Of a DNA stretch of 64,000 nucleotides, positions 17,029 through 25,163 are shown one piece after another. The DNA lies in NCBI RefSeq assembly GCF_030316895.1, contig NZ_JASZYV010000001.1, positions 186,001 to 250,000 on the forward strand, given 5' to 3'. The notes beneath the pieces were generated by a model. It was not told the DNA's origin, ran no database searches, and worked only from the letters and a program-made list of their open reading frames with translations. Made by a program: the position numbers and the translations under genes. Position 1 is the stretch's first letter. Each line of letters begins with the position of its first letter. Source of the DNA: Variovorax dokdonensis (GTDB lineage Bacteria; Pseudomonadota; Gammaproteobacteria; Burkholderiales; Burkholderiaceae_C).

Positions 17029-18015
17029 CTATTCGACCTTGATGCCGGCGGCCTGAACCACGCCGGCGACGGCTTTGCGCTCCTTGGCCAGGTATTCGGC
17101 GAAGGCGGGGCCGGCAATGACGTTCGGCTTGACGGCCACTTCGCCCAGCTTGCGGGCGATGTCCGGATCCTTGGCCACGGCTTCCAGTGCGGCCACCCAG
17201 GCGGCGATCACCGGCTGCGGTGTGCCCGCGGGTGCCAGCACGCCCAGCCACGAATCCATCTCGAAGCCCTTGAGCTCGGGCGTTTCGCCCAGCGTCGGAA
17301 TGTTGGGCGCCGAAGGCGAGCGCACGGTCGAGGTCACGCCATAGGCCTTGACCTTGCCATCCCTGATGAAGGGCTGTGCGAGCGTGAGCGGCAGCACCGC
17401 CAGATCGACCTGGCCACCGGCCACGTCGGTCAGCACCTGCGGCCCCGACTTGTAAGGCACGTGCACGATGTCGATGCCGGCACGCTGCTTGAACATCTCC
17501 GCCGTGACGTGCAGCGACGTGCCCACCCCATCGGTGCCGAAGTTGAGCTTGCCCGGCTGCTGCTTGGCCAGCTTGATCAGCTCGGCCGTGGTGTTGGCCG
17601 TCAACTGCGAGTTGCCGATCAGAACGAACGGTGCAGTGCCGATGGTGGCGACGGGGATGAAGTCCTTGAAGGTATCGTAGCGCACCGCATTGGGCGCCAC
17701 CAGCGGCGCGACGTTCAGCGGGCTGGCCACGGCGAAGAGCATCGTGTAGCCATCGGCCGGCGCGCGCGCCACCTTCTGGGTGCCGATGGTGCCGGCAGCG
17801 CCAGCGACGTTCTCGATCACCACCGGCTGCTTGAGCACTTCGCCCAGCTTGGTGTTGATCTGGCGCGCGGTGGCATCGACGCCGCCACCAGCGGCAAACG
17901 GCACAATCAGGCTGATCGGCTTGGCGGGATAGCCTTGGGCGTGAGCGGCGCCAAGCGCGGCCCCCAGACAGACCGTGGCAACAAGAGAACGCAGGAGGGA
18001 TCGGGCAGCAGGCAT
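17029..18015 (-). CDS. Bug-family tripartite tricarboxylate transporter substrate-binding protein
   Basis: 328 aa from the ATG at 18015, preceded by AAGGAA; the frame stays open further upstream but would cross the divergent promoter region. Signal peptide (LLRSLVATVCLGAALGAAHAQ), then the Bug signature YPAKPISLIVPFAAGGGVDA. Bug proteins bind carboxylates or amides in the periplasm, usually for a TctAB permease; no tctA or tctB is in this window, so it is an orphan receptor. First gene of the operon repressed or activated, presumably, by the divergent GntR regulator. Confidence 0.92.
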   Translation of the reverse strand: MPAARSLLRSLVATVCLGAALGAAHAQGYPAKPISLIVPFAAGGGVDATARQINTKLGEVLKQPVVIENVAGAAGTIGTQKVARAPADGYTMLFAVASPLNVAPLVAPNAVRYDTFKDFIPVATIGTAPFVLIGNSQLTANTTAELIKLAKQQPGKLNFGTDGVGTSLHVTAEMFKQRAGIDIVHVPYKSGPQVLTDVAGGQVDLAVLPLTLAQPFIRDGKVKAYGVTSTVRSPSAPNIPTLGETPELKGFEMDSWLGVLAPAGTPQPVIAAWVAALEAVAKDPDIARKLGEVAVKPNVIAGPAFAEYLAKERKAVAGVVQAAGIKVE

Positions 18016-18078
18016 GGTCGTTTCCTTCAGAGCGATTGGAAGAACGAAAAAGCACCCAGACGGTGCGAGAATGTACTC

Positions 18079-18098
18079 GTTATGACAAGTTATAACAA
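18079..18098. promoter_or_regulatory. Tandem direct repeat, candidate GntR operator
   Basis: GTTATGACAA (18079-18088) is followed directly by GTTATAACAA (18089-18098). Read together they also hold an inverted pair GTTAT...ATAAC. The site lies between the divergent Bug operon (start 18015) and the gntR gene, where an HutC-type regulator would act. It is the only AT-rich patch in this gap. Binding is inferred. Confidence 0.55.
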
Positions 18099-18099
18099 G

Positions 18100-18116
18100 G
18101 CATGCAAGTGGCATGC
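18100..18116. repeat. Paired GCATGC palindromes
   Basis: GCATGC at 18100-18105 and again at 18111-18116, separated by aagtg, just beside the tandem GTTAT repeats. Together they make an imperfect 17-base inverted repeat spanning the upstream ATG candidate of gntR. This may be part of the operator, or a hairpin at the start of the gntR transcript. Confidence 0.4.
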
Positions 18117-18139
18117 CAGATGCCGTTGCGTGGCCGGCC

Positions 18140-18859
18140 ATGTCTGAACTGCCGCAGTCGCTCCACGCGCAGTTGCGCGACGCCATCCGGGCGCGCATCC
18201 TCGACGGACGCTTGCCGCCAGGTGCCAAGCTGCCCTCCGAATCCGAGATGACGGCCGAGCATGGCGTGAGCCGCATCACCGTTCGGCAGGCGCTGGGCGC
18301 ATTGCAGGCCGAAGGCTTGATCGTCAAGTTGCACGGTAAAGGTGCATTCGTGTCCCATCCCAGGGCGGCGCAGAGCCTGAACCGTCTGCAGGGGCTCAAC
18401 GAGGCGCTGGCCCTGGACAAGCATGCCGTCAGCAGCAAGCGCCTGGCATGGCGCGAGATCAAGGCGCCGCCGGCCGTTGCCCGCCAACTGGACCTGGCAG
18501 CGGGCGAAACGGTCTATCACCTGCAGACCCTGCGCTACATGGACCGCGAGCCGCTGTCGGTCAACAACTCCTACCTGCCGCGCTTTCTGGGCGAGCGGGT
18601 GGCACGCGTCGATTTCTCGCAGCGCGACCTGATCGACGTGTTCGAGCACGAAGGCGGTATCGCGATCGGCGAGGCGCAGGTCGAGATCGGCGCCGGTGCG
18701 GCCCGCGCGCAGGATGCCAAGCTCTTGCAGATCGAACCAGGCACCGCCGTGCTGGAAGTCGAGCGGGTGCTGCACATGGCCCAGGGCGGGCCTGTGCATG
18801 TGGAACTGGCGGTCTACCGGGCCGACAACTTCAGGTACAGGCTCAACCTGCGACGTTGA
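18140..18859 (+). CDS. GntR-family (HutC subfamily) transcriptional regulator with UTRA domain
   Basis: 239 aa from the ATG at 18140 (MSELPQSLHAQLRD); an in-frame ATG at 18113 would add nine residues but falls within the GCATGC repeat. N-terminal winged-helix GntR domain (about residues 5-70: GRLPPGAKLPSESEMTAEHG, SRITVRQALGALQAEG) and a C-terminal UTRA ligand-binding domain (about 85-235). HutC-type regulators usually repress neighbouring catabolic operons until a pathway ligand binds. It is divergent from the Bug-TauE-amidohydrolase operon, its likely target. Confidence 0.92.
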   Translation: MSELPQSLHAQLRDAIRARILDGRLPPGAKLPSESEMTAEHGVSRITVRQALGALQAEGLIVKLHGKGAFVSHPRAAQSLNRLQGLNEALALDKHAVSSKRLAWREIKAPPAVARQLDLAAGETVYHLQTLRYMDREPLSVNNSYLPRFLGERVARVDFSQRDLIDVFEHEGGIAIGEAQVEIGAGAARAQDAKLLQIEPGTAVLEVERVLHMAQGGPVHVELAVYRADNFRYRLNLRR

Positions 18860-18877
18860 TGCGAGCCGCGAAAACGC

Positions 18878-20086
18878 TCAGGCGTCTTCGAGATAGTTGC
18901 CTGCGTCGAACACCACCGCAGGCGCATCGGGATCGAAGCTCACGCCGGCCGGATCGCCGCCCGCCTTCATGCATTCCAGCTGCTCTTTCAGGAAGCGGCG
19001 CAGCATGACGATGCCGCGGTCGGACGTGGCCAGGTGCTCTTCCGAGTGCAAGGCGATCGGACCCTGGCTCACCATGGCTTCGTAATCGCCCGGCATGCGC
19101 TGGTGTTCTTCCTCGGTGAGTTCTTCCCACAGCTTGCCGTTCATGCGCGAGCGCATGCGGGTGAGGTCTCCCTTCTCGCTGACGCGGCCGACAACGAAGA
19201 TGCGAAAGCTGTGATCGTCGATCGGCAGGATCCAGCCGAGCGACTCGAGGCGGCCGTAGCGGCCGACCCGCGGGCTGGGAATCACCCTCAGCGTGGGAAC
19301 GCCAGCCTGGCTGATGCGGCGGAACACCTTGCCATCAGGCATGCGGCGGATGGACGTGGTGCGTACGCCCAGCGGCACCCTGTCCCAGGTCACCTCGGGC
19401 ATCTGTGCCATTGCATCGACGAACTGCGTGCCGCTGAAGCTCGAATGCAGGACCACCACGTGGAACGGGTCGACCAGATTCTCGTAGTGCTGCAGCCAGT
19501 TGCAGGGAATGACCTGCGGGCCGCCGCCGCCGATGCTGGCGTCGTTGGTCTCGATGATCTCTCCCTCGTCGAGGCGCTCCAGCGCGTCGTAGCGCGGCAG
19601 GATCGGCTTCTTCTCCGGCGGGCCCAGGTAGGCCCACACCAGGCCATAGAGCTCCTGGACCGGGTACCAAGGCTGGCGGATGCGTCCGCGGGCGCGGCCC
19701 ATCTCGGGTTCGCAGGGCTGCTCCACGCAATGGCCTTCAACGTCGAACAGCCAGCCGTGGTAGCAGCAACGGATGCCCCGTTCCTCCACCTTGCCGTAGT
19801 AGAGCGACGCGCCCCGATGCGCGCAGTTGGGGTGGACAAGCCCGGGCCGGCCGCCCTTGTCACGAAACAGGATCAGGTCCTCGCCCAGCACGCGCACCTT
19901 GCGCGGCGTGTCGGTGGCGTCGCCGGCAAGACCGATCGGGTGCCAGTAGCGCCGCAGCAGTTCGCCCATGGGCGTGCCGGCGCCCACTTCGGTGAGCGCG
20001 GCGTTGTAGGTGCCGGGTTGGCGGCCATAGGCGGTACCGGTGTCGACGGCGATGGGGATCACCTTCTGCGCGGTGGCGGGGTTCAT
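18878..20086 (-). CDS. Rieske non-heme iron aromatic ring-hydroxylating oxygenase, alpha subunit
   Basis: 402 aa from the ATG at 20086, chosen for the strong GAGGAG six bases before it; an in-frame GTG at 20125 overlaps the upstream gene's stop and adds 13 residues. Rieske 2Fe-2S ligands are C88, H90, C107 and H110 (CAHRGASLYYG ... CCYHGW). The mononuclear iron site fits NLVDPFHVVVLH with a later Asp. It most resembles phthalate 4,5-dioxygenase/phenoxybenzoate dioxygenase-type enzymes, which need a separate reductase; none is adjacent. Co-transcribed with a Bug receptor, so the receptor probably imports or senses its aromatic substrate. Confidence 0.92.
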   Translation of the reverse strand: MNPATAQKVIPIAVDTGTAYGRQPGTYNAALTEVGAGTPMGELLRRYWHPIGLAGDATDTPRKVRVLGEDLILFRDKGGRPGLVHPNCAHRGASLYYGKVEERGIRCCYHGWLFDVEGHCVEQPCEPEMGRARGRIRQPWYPVQELYGLVWAYLGPPEKKPILPRYDALERLDEGEIIETNDASIGGGGPQVIPCNWLQHYENLVDPFHVVVLHSSFSGTQFVDAMAQMPEVTWDRVPLGVRTTSIRRMPDGKVFRRISQAGVPTLRVIPSPRVGRYGRLESLGWILPIDDHSFRIFVVGRVSEKGDLTRMRSRMNGKLWEELTEEEHQRMPGDYEAMVSQGPIALHSEEHLATSDRGIVMLRRFLKEQLECMKAGGDPAGVSFDPDAPAVVFDAGNYLEDA

Positions 20087-20121
20087 CGAAAGCTCCTCGG
20101 GGGTCGTGGGGTTCGTGGCGC

Positions 20122-21150
20122 TCACTGGGCAGTGACTCCTGCGGCCTTGATCAGCTCGGCCACGCGCGGGTAGTCGGCCTCATAGCTGGCCTTGAATTCG
20201 GCAGGCGTGCTGCCAAGCGGCTCGAAGCCGTAGTTGATGAGCTTCTCGCGCACCTCGGGCATGCGGGTGATGTCACGCAGGGCCTGCGTCCATTGCTCGA
20301 TGATGGGCTGGGGCGTCTTGGCGGGGGCGTACACGCCGATCCAGCTGTCCAGGTCGAAGCCCGCAAAGCCTTGCTCGGCAAACGTGGGCACGTCGGGCAT
20401 GGTGGACACGCGCCGGCTGCCGGCAATGCCCAGTGCCTTCATCCGACCGCCTTGCGACTGCGCGCGCGCCGTCGACGGGTTGGCCCAGGCAAAGTCGAGC
20501 ACGCCGCCGATCATGTCGTTGTGCGCCGCGGACTCCGACTTGTAGGCCACGTGCGTGAGTTCGAGGTGGGCCTGGTGCTTGAGCAGTTCGCCCATCAAGT
20601 GCGCCTGCGAGCCGTTGCCCCAGGTGCCGTAGGTCATGCCCGGGTGCTTCTTCGCGTAGGCGACGAATTCCTTGACGTTGGAATAGGGCGCATCGGCGCG
20701 CGCCACCAGCATGGGGCCGCCGGTGGCGAGTTGGGAGATGGGCTCGAAGTCCTTGACCGGGTCGTAGGGCAGCTTGGACTGCAGGATCGCGTTGTTGATG
20801 TGCGTGAGCGGCAGGGTGAAGAGCACCGTGTGGCCGTCGGGCGCGGCCTTGGCGACCATGTCCGATGCCAGGATGCCGCTGGCGCCGGGCTTGGGCTCCA
20901 CGATCACCGCCTGGCCCCAGCGCTGCTGCAGCTTCTCGCCATAGACGCGCGCGATGACGTCGATCGGCCCGCCTGCGGTACCGAACGGCACGATGCGGAT
21001 CACCTTGCTCGGGAAACTGCCGGATGCCTGTTGCGCCAGGGCGCGCGGGGCCATCGGAAGTGCGGCCAGGGCCGCGATCGCGGCGCCGCCGCGCAGGACG
21101 TTGCGGCGCTGCGCGCGGAATGAGTCACCGTGCTTCGGGCGAGCGGGCAT
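20122..21150 (-). CDS. Bug-family tripartite tricarboxylate transporter substrate-binding protein
   Basis: 342 aa from the ATG at 21150, preceded by AAGGAGAC. The N-terminus RAQRRNVLRGGAAIAALAALP looks like a Tat-style or long Sec signal peptide ending at RALAQ. The mature part begins with FPSKVIRIVPFGTAGGPIDV, the Bug hallmark. It precedes the Rieske oxygenase gene on the minus strand with an overlap or 35-base gap depending on the start of the latter. Divergent from a LysR regulator 82 bases away. An orphan receptor: no TctAB permease is nearby. Confidence 0.92.
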   Translation of the reverse strand: MPARPKHGDSFRAQRRNVLRGGAAIAALAALPMAPRALAQQASGSFPSKVIRIVPFGTAGGPIDVIARVYGEKLQQRWGQAVIVEPKPGASGILASDMVAKAAPDGHTVLFTLPLTHINNAILQSKLPYDPVKDFEPISQLATGGPMLVARADAPYSNVKEFVAYAKKHPGMTYGTWGNGSQAHLMGELLKHQAHLELTHVAYKSESAAHNDMIGGVLDFAWANPSTARAQSQGGRMKALGIAGSRRVSTMPDVPTFAEQGFAGFDLDSWIGVYAPAKTPQPIIEQWTQALRDITRMPEVREKLINYGFEPLGSTPAEFKASYEADYPRVAELIKAAGVTAQ

Positions 21151-21232
21151 GTTTGTCTCCTTGGTCTTGTGGGTGCGCATACGATAGGAGTACCCCACCC
21201 CCAAGATCAATTCGAACGTTTGGATAACTGAT

Positions 21233-22168
21233 ATGGGTCGATCTGATATCCGAAGCGTGGACCTGGCCATGTTGCGGACCTTCGATGCCCTCCTGCGCGA
21301 GCGCAGCGTGTCGCGGGCGGCATCCCGCCTCTTCCTGAGCCAGCCTGCGGTGAGCGCCTCGCTCAAGCGTTTACGCGAGACCTTTGGCGACCCGCTCTTC
21401 ACGCGCACCGCGCACGGGGTCGTGCCCACGCCCCGCGCGCTCGAACTCGCGCCCCGCGTCGAAGCCGTGCTGCAGGACATGCAAGACCTGCTCGACACCG
21501 ACCGGGAATTCGATCCCGCCACATCGGCGCGCATCCTGCGCATCGCGGGCAGCGACTACAGCAGCCGCATGCTGTTGCCCATGCTGTGCACGGCCCTCAC
21601 GGCCCAGGGCTCGCGAATCCGCCTGGCCTGGGAGCTTGCCGACTATGGCCAGTTGCCAGAGCGTCTGCGGCGCGGGGATGTCGACCTGGGCCTGTTGCCG
21701 CGCATCGTGCCGGCCTCGGGCGTCGAGTCCGAGCTTTTGTACGAGGACAGCTATGTCGCCGTCGCTCGCAAGGGCCATTCGAAGTTCGGGGTGGGCCACG
21801 ACCTGGAGGCTTTCTGCGCCATGCCGCACGTGGTGCTGGGGCAGAGCCGCTCAAACCTCGACGATGCGATCGATCAGGCACTGGCACGGCAAGGCCTCTC
21901 GCGGCATGTGCAGGCGGCCGTCACCACCTTCAGCCAGATGGCGGACCTGCTGGCCAGCACCGATGCCGTGGCCGTGTTCCCGCAGCGCGTCGCGGCCCGG
22001 TGGGGCCACCTGCTCGATGCCGTCTCGCTTCCCTTCGAGCTGCCCGCCTACCGGCTGTACGTCTGCTGGGACACGCGCTCTAATGCCGATGCTGCGGTGC
22101 GCTGGTTGCGCGAGATGGTGGTGGGGTTCGGGCGGGCGACAACGCCTCGTTCGGCGACCTCCGCATGA
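21233..22168 (+). CDS. LysR-family transcriptional regulator
   Basis: 311 aa. N-terminal winged helix-turn-helix (DLAMLRTFDALLRERSVSRA, SQPAVSASLKRLRE) and a C-terminal type 2 periplasmic-binding-like effector domain (about residues 95-300). NodD/PcaQ-like 'S-Q-P-A-V-S' recognition helix. It is divergent from the Bug-Rieske operon, so it likely controls aromatic oxidation genes in response to the aromatic substrate. I could not pick a convincing T-N11-A box in the 82-base gap. Confidence 0.92.
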   Translation: MGRSDIRSVDLAMLRTFDALLRERSVSRAASRLFLSQPAVSASLKRLRETFGDPLFTRTAHGVVPTPRALELAPRVEAVLQDMQDLLDTDREFDPATSARILRIAGSDYSSRMLLPMLCTALTAQGSRIRLAWELADYGQLPERLRRGDVDLGLLPRIVPASGVESELLYEDSYVAVARKGHSKFGVGHDLEAFCAMPHVVLGQSRSNLDDAIDQALARQGLSRHVQAAVTTFSQMADLLASTDAVAVFPQRVAARWGHLLDAVSLPFELPAYRLYVCWDTRSNADAAVRWLREMVVGFGRATTPRSATSA

Positions 22169-22233
22169 TGGCCAACCACCTCGCCCTACTGGTTTGAGCG
22201 GTACTGCCACCAACCTGCCTATCGAATCCATGC

Positions 22234-22251
22234 GCCTGGACAGATCCAGGC
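22234..22251 (+). repeat. Hairpin directly before a ribosome-binding site
   Basis: GCCTGGA (22234-22240), loop caga, TCCAGGC (22245-22251): a perfect seven-base stem. It ends two bases before the AGGAG of the next gene. No T-run follows, so it is a weak terminator candidate for the LysR gene; it could instead affect translation of the amidohydrolase. Confidence 0.45.
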
Positions 22252-22264
22252 ATAGGAGTTGACG

Positions 22265-23971
22265 ATGTCTTGCCACTACAGGGTCATCGCATTCGCCGTC
22301 GCTTGCTTGAGTCTGACGGCGGCTGGCGCCCAGCCGACGGCCGACCGGATCTGGTCGGGCGGTCCGATCCTGACGATGAACGACCAGGCGATGCGGGTCG
22401 AAGCGGTGGCCGAGGCAGGCGGCAAGATCATCGCTGTCGGGCAGAAGGCCCAGGTCATGCAGCTCAAGGGGGCGAACACGCAACTGTTCGACCTCAAGGG
22501 CCGAGCGATGCTGCCTGGCTTCGTCGATCCGCACGGCCACATGGTCATGGGCGGCCTGCAGGCGCTTTCGGCCAACATGCTGGCCCCGCCCGACGGCAAG
22601 ATCAAGGACATCGCCGGCATGGTGGCGACGCTGAAGTCCTGGGCGAAGGCCAACGGCGCCGCCGTCAAGGCGGGCAACGTGATCGTCGGCTTCGGCTACG
22701 ACAACGCCCAGCTCAAGGAGCTGCGCCACCCGACCAAAGAAGAACTGGACGAGGTTTCGAAGGACGTTCCCGTGGTGGTCATCCACCAGTCGGGGCACCT
22801 GGCCAGCGCCAATTCGGCGGCGCTCGAACTGGTCGGCTACGACGCGTCGACGAAAGATCCGGAGGGTGGCGTGATCCAGCGCAAGGCCGGTTCGCAGGAG
22901 CCGAACGGGACGCTGGAGGAAACCGCCTTCTTCCCGCTGATGGGCAAGGTGCTGCACAACATCGGCCCGCTGGGCATCGAGGCATTCGCCAAGGCCGGCG
23001 CGAAGCAGTGGGCCCGCTTCGGGTACACCACGGCGCAGGAAGGACGCTCGGTGCCCGGCATCGCCGACGTGCTGCGCAAGGTCGCGGACGAAGGGGCGTT
23101 CAAGATCGACGTGCTGACCTATCCGGACGTGCTGGTGGACCGCCAGTACATCCTCAGCCATGCAAGCCCCGCGTACAAGAACCGTTTGCGCGTGGCCGGT
23201 GCGAAGCTCACGATCGACGGCAGCCCGCAGGGCTTCACGGCATGGCGTGACCGGGCCTACTACGACCCGGTCGGCAGTTATCCCAAGGGCTATGCCGGCT
23301 ACGCCGCGGCCAAGCCCGAAGAGGTGATGGATGCCGTCGAATGGGCCTTCGCCAACGGCGTGCAGATCATCACGCACGCGAATGGCGAAGCGGCTTCGGA
23401 CCTGCTCATCAAGGCGATCGACGCCGCCGAGGCCAGGCATCCCTACAAGGACCAGCGTCCCACGCTGATCCACGGCCAGTTTCTCCGGGAGGACCAGGTC
23501 GACGCCTATCAGCGCCTGCACGTCATCCCGTCGCTCTTTCCCATGCACACGTTCTACTGGGGCGATTGGCACTGCGAGCACACCGTGGGTCCGCAGCTGT
23601 GCCCGAACATCTCGCCGACGGGCTGGGTCCGAGGCCGAGGCATGATCTTCACGACCCACCACGATGCGCCGGTGGCGCTGCCGGATTCGATGCGGGTCCT
23701 GGACGCCACGGTCACGCGCCGAAGTCGCTCCGGCAAGGTCATCGGCGAGAAGCAGAAGGTCGACGTCCTGACTGCCCTGCATGCCATGACGATCTGGCCG
23801 GCCTACCAGATCTTCGAGGAGAACTCCAAAGGATCCATCGAGGTGGGAAAGCTGGCCGACTTCGTGGTCTTGTCACGCGACCCGACTGCCGGCAACCCGA
23901 ACAACCTCTCCAAGATCAAGGTGGTCGAGACCATCAAGGAAGGCGGCAGCGTGTTCCGCCTTTCGCCCTGA
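22265..23971 (+). CDS. Exported YtcJ-like amidohydrolase (Amidohydro_3)
   Basis: 568 aa from the ATG at 22265 with AGGAG at 22254; a TTG two codons earlier is less likely. Signal peptide (VIAFAVACLSLTAAGA). Metal-binding motif PGFVDPHGHMV, a metal His-containing IIHANGEAAS-like segment (VQIITHANGEA), LIHGQF and a late Asp region (FTTHHDAPVALPD). This is the N-substituted formamide deformylase/YtcJ branch of the amidohydrolase superfamily; substrate unknown. Being exported, it probably acts in the periplasm. Same strand as the upstream LysR gene and convergent with a third Bug gene. Confidence 0.88.
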   Translation: MSCHYRVIAFAVACLSLTAAGAQPTADRIWSGGPILTMNDQAMRVEAVAEAGGKIIAVGQKAQVMQLKGANTQLFDLKGRAMLPGFVDPHGHMVMGGLQALSANMLAPPDGKIKDIAGMVATLKSWAKANGAAVKAGNVIVGFGYDNAQLKELRHPTKEELDEVSKDVPVVVIHQSGHLASANSAALELVGYDASTKDPEGGVIQRKAGSQEPNGTLEETAFFPLMGKVLHNIGPLGIEAFAKAGAKQWARFGYTTAQEGRSVPGIADVLRKVADEGAFKIDVLTYPDVLVDRQYILSHASPAYKNRLRVAGAKLTIDGSPQGFTAWRDRAYYDPVGSYPKGYAGYAAAKPEEVMDAVEWAFANGVQIITHANGEAASDLLIKAIDAAEARHPYKDQRPTLIHGQFLREDQVDAYQRLHVIPSLFPMHTFYWGDWHCEHTVGPQLCPNISPTGWVRGRGMIFTTHHDAPVALPDSMRVLDATVTRRSRSGKVIGEKQKVDVLTALHAMTIWPAYQIFEENSKGSIEVGKLADFVVLSRDPTAGNPNNLSKIKVVETIKEGGSVFRLSP

Positions 23972-24008
23972 AGAGTGGCGACCGGCCCTCGCGCGTTCGG
24001 CGCGTCGA

Positions 24009-25010
24009 CTATTCGACAGTGATGTTGCTGTCCTTCACCAGCTTGGCGAACTTCTCGGTCTCGTCCGCAATCTGCTTGCCCATTTCCACCTGGGAGTTTC
24101 CGACTGGCTCGGCGCCAATCTTGGCCATCTGAGCCTTGAAATCCGGAGAGTGGATGATCTTCACCATCTCGGCCGACAAGCGGGCCTGGACCTCCTTGGG
24201 TGTGCCCACCGGCGCCAGAACGCCGAACCAGGTGCCGATGTTGAAGCCCTTGAGCCCGGCCTCGTCCAGCGTGGGCACGTCGGGAAGCGCACTCGAACGC
24301 TTGGCTGTCGTGACCGCAAGCGGTCTGAGCTTGCCGGCTTGAATATGCGGAAGCACGGGCGTCACCGTGTCGAACGACATGGCAACCTGGCCGCCTAGCA
24401 GATCAACCGTCAGCGGACCGCTTCCCTTGTAGGGAACATGCAGGAGCTTGACGCCGGTGAGATTCTGGAACTGCGTGCCGATGAGGTGTTGCGCAGTGCC
24501 GTTCCCGTTGGAGCCATACGCCATCGGTTCCGTGGCCGCCTTGGCCATCGAGATCAACCCGGCGACATCCTTGGCAGGCGACGCGCTGCTCACGACCAGC
24601 ACATTGGGAACCAACGCGATGGTGGTGAGAGGGGCAAAGTCCTTCTGGAAGTCATAGGGCAGCTTCTTGTAGACGCTGGTGGCAATCGTGTGATGCACGG
24701 CACCCACCAGCAGGGTGTATCCGTTCGGCTGTGACTTGGCGACGTAGTCCGCGCCCAGCGTCGCGCCCGCTCCTGGCTTGCTTTCGACGATGACGGCCTG
24801 CCCCAGCGCCTTGCCAAGAGGCTCCGCCAGCGCGCGAGCCAACACGTCGGTCGTTCCCCCAGCCGGAAACGGAACGACCAGGCTGATCGTCTTCGACGGC
24901 CAGGTCTGGGCGTAGGCCAGATTGGCGCTCAGGCAAGTTGCAGCAACAGCCAATGTCAACAGCGTACGTCGGCGGGTCTTGATGGCATCCTTCGAAACGG
25001 CATTGAACAT
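24009..25010 (-). CDS. Bug-family tripartite tricarboxylate transporter substrate-binding protein
   Basis: 333 aa. Signal peptide (RRTLLTLAVAATCLSANLAYAQ) then TWPSKTISLVVPFPAGGTTDV, the Bug signature, and GQAVIVESKPGAGATLG. Start ATG at 25010 preceded by AGGAGAC. Monocistronic by position: it faces the exported amidohydrolase and is divergent from a LysR regulator that itself precedes a tartrate/D-malate dehydrogenase. This makes a dicarboxylate or hydroxy-dicarboxylate (tartrate, malate) ligand an attractive guess. Confidence 0.92.
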   Translation of the reverse strand: MFNAVSKDAIKTRRRTLLTLAVAATCLSANLAYAQTWPSKTISLVVPFPAGGTTDVLARALAEPLGKALGQAVIVESKPGAGATLGADYVAKSQPNGYTLLVGAVHHTIATSVYKKLPYDFQKDFAPLTTIALVPNVLVVSSASPAKDVAGLISMAKAATEPMAYGSNGNGTAQHLIGTQFQNLTGVKLLHVPYKGSGPLTVDLLGGQVAMSFDTVTPVLPHIQAGKLRPLAVTTAKRSSALPDVPTLDEAGLKGFNIGTWFGVLAPVGTPKEVQARLSAEMVKIIHSPDFKAQMAKIGAEPVGNSQVEMGKQIADETEKFAKLVKDSNITVE

Positions 25011-25120
25011 TGATGTCTCCTGTATTGATGGTTTCCGTCACTTCGCCAGCCTGACTGGGCATGAAGGCCGACTCTAGACAGGGAAGGCCATGCGGCGGCA
25101 CCATCAAAGGAAAACTGTCT

Positions 25121-25135
25121 TTAACCTGGAGTTAA
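25121..25135. promoter_or_regulatory. Inverted repeat, candidate LysR site before Bug/LysR pair
   Basis: TTAAC (25121-25125), ctgga, GTTAA (25131-25135), within the 153-base gap between the divergent Bug and LysR genes. The half AGTTAAG recurs in the stronger site at 26124-26146, so one LysR protein could bind both. Binding is inferred. Confidence 0.45.
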
Positions 25136-25163
25136 GCTAGCCGACGCCCGAACAGACTGAACC

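Noticed and set aside
15971..18055. A long minus-strand frame crossing the Bug, TauE and amidohydrolase genes
   Set aside because: It runs through three well-supported genes in another frame and has arginine/alanine-rich composition typical of shadow frames.
21151..21232. A search for a LysR box between the Bug-Rieske operon and its LysR gene
   Set aside because: Only short palindromes (TTCGAA, AACGTT) are present, without a convincing T-N11-A pair.
23990..24004. A short GC hairpin (CGCGC-gttcg-GCGCG) between convergent amidohydrolase and Bug genes
   Set aside because: Only five base pairs and no T-run on either strand, so I did not call a terminator.
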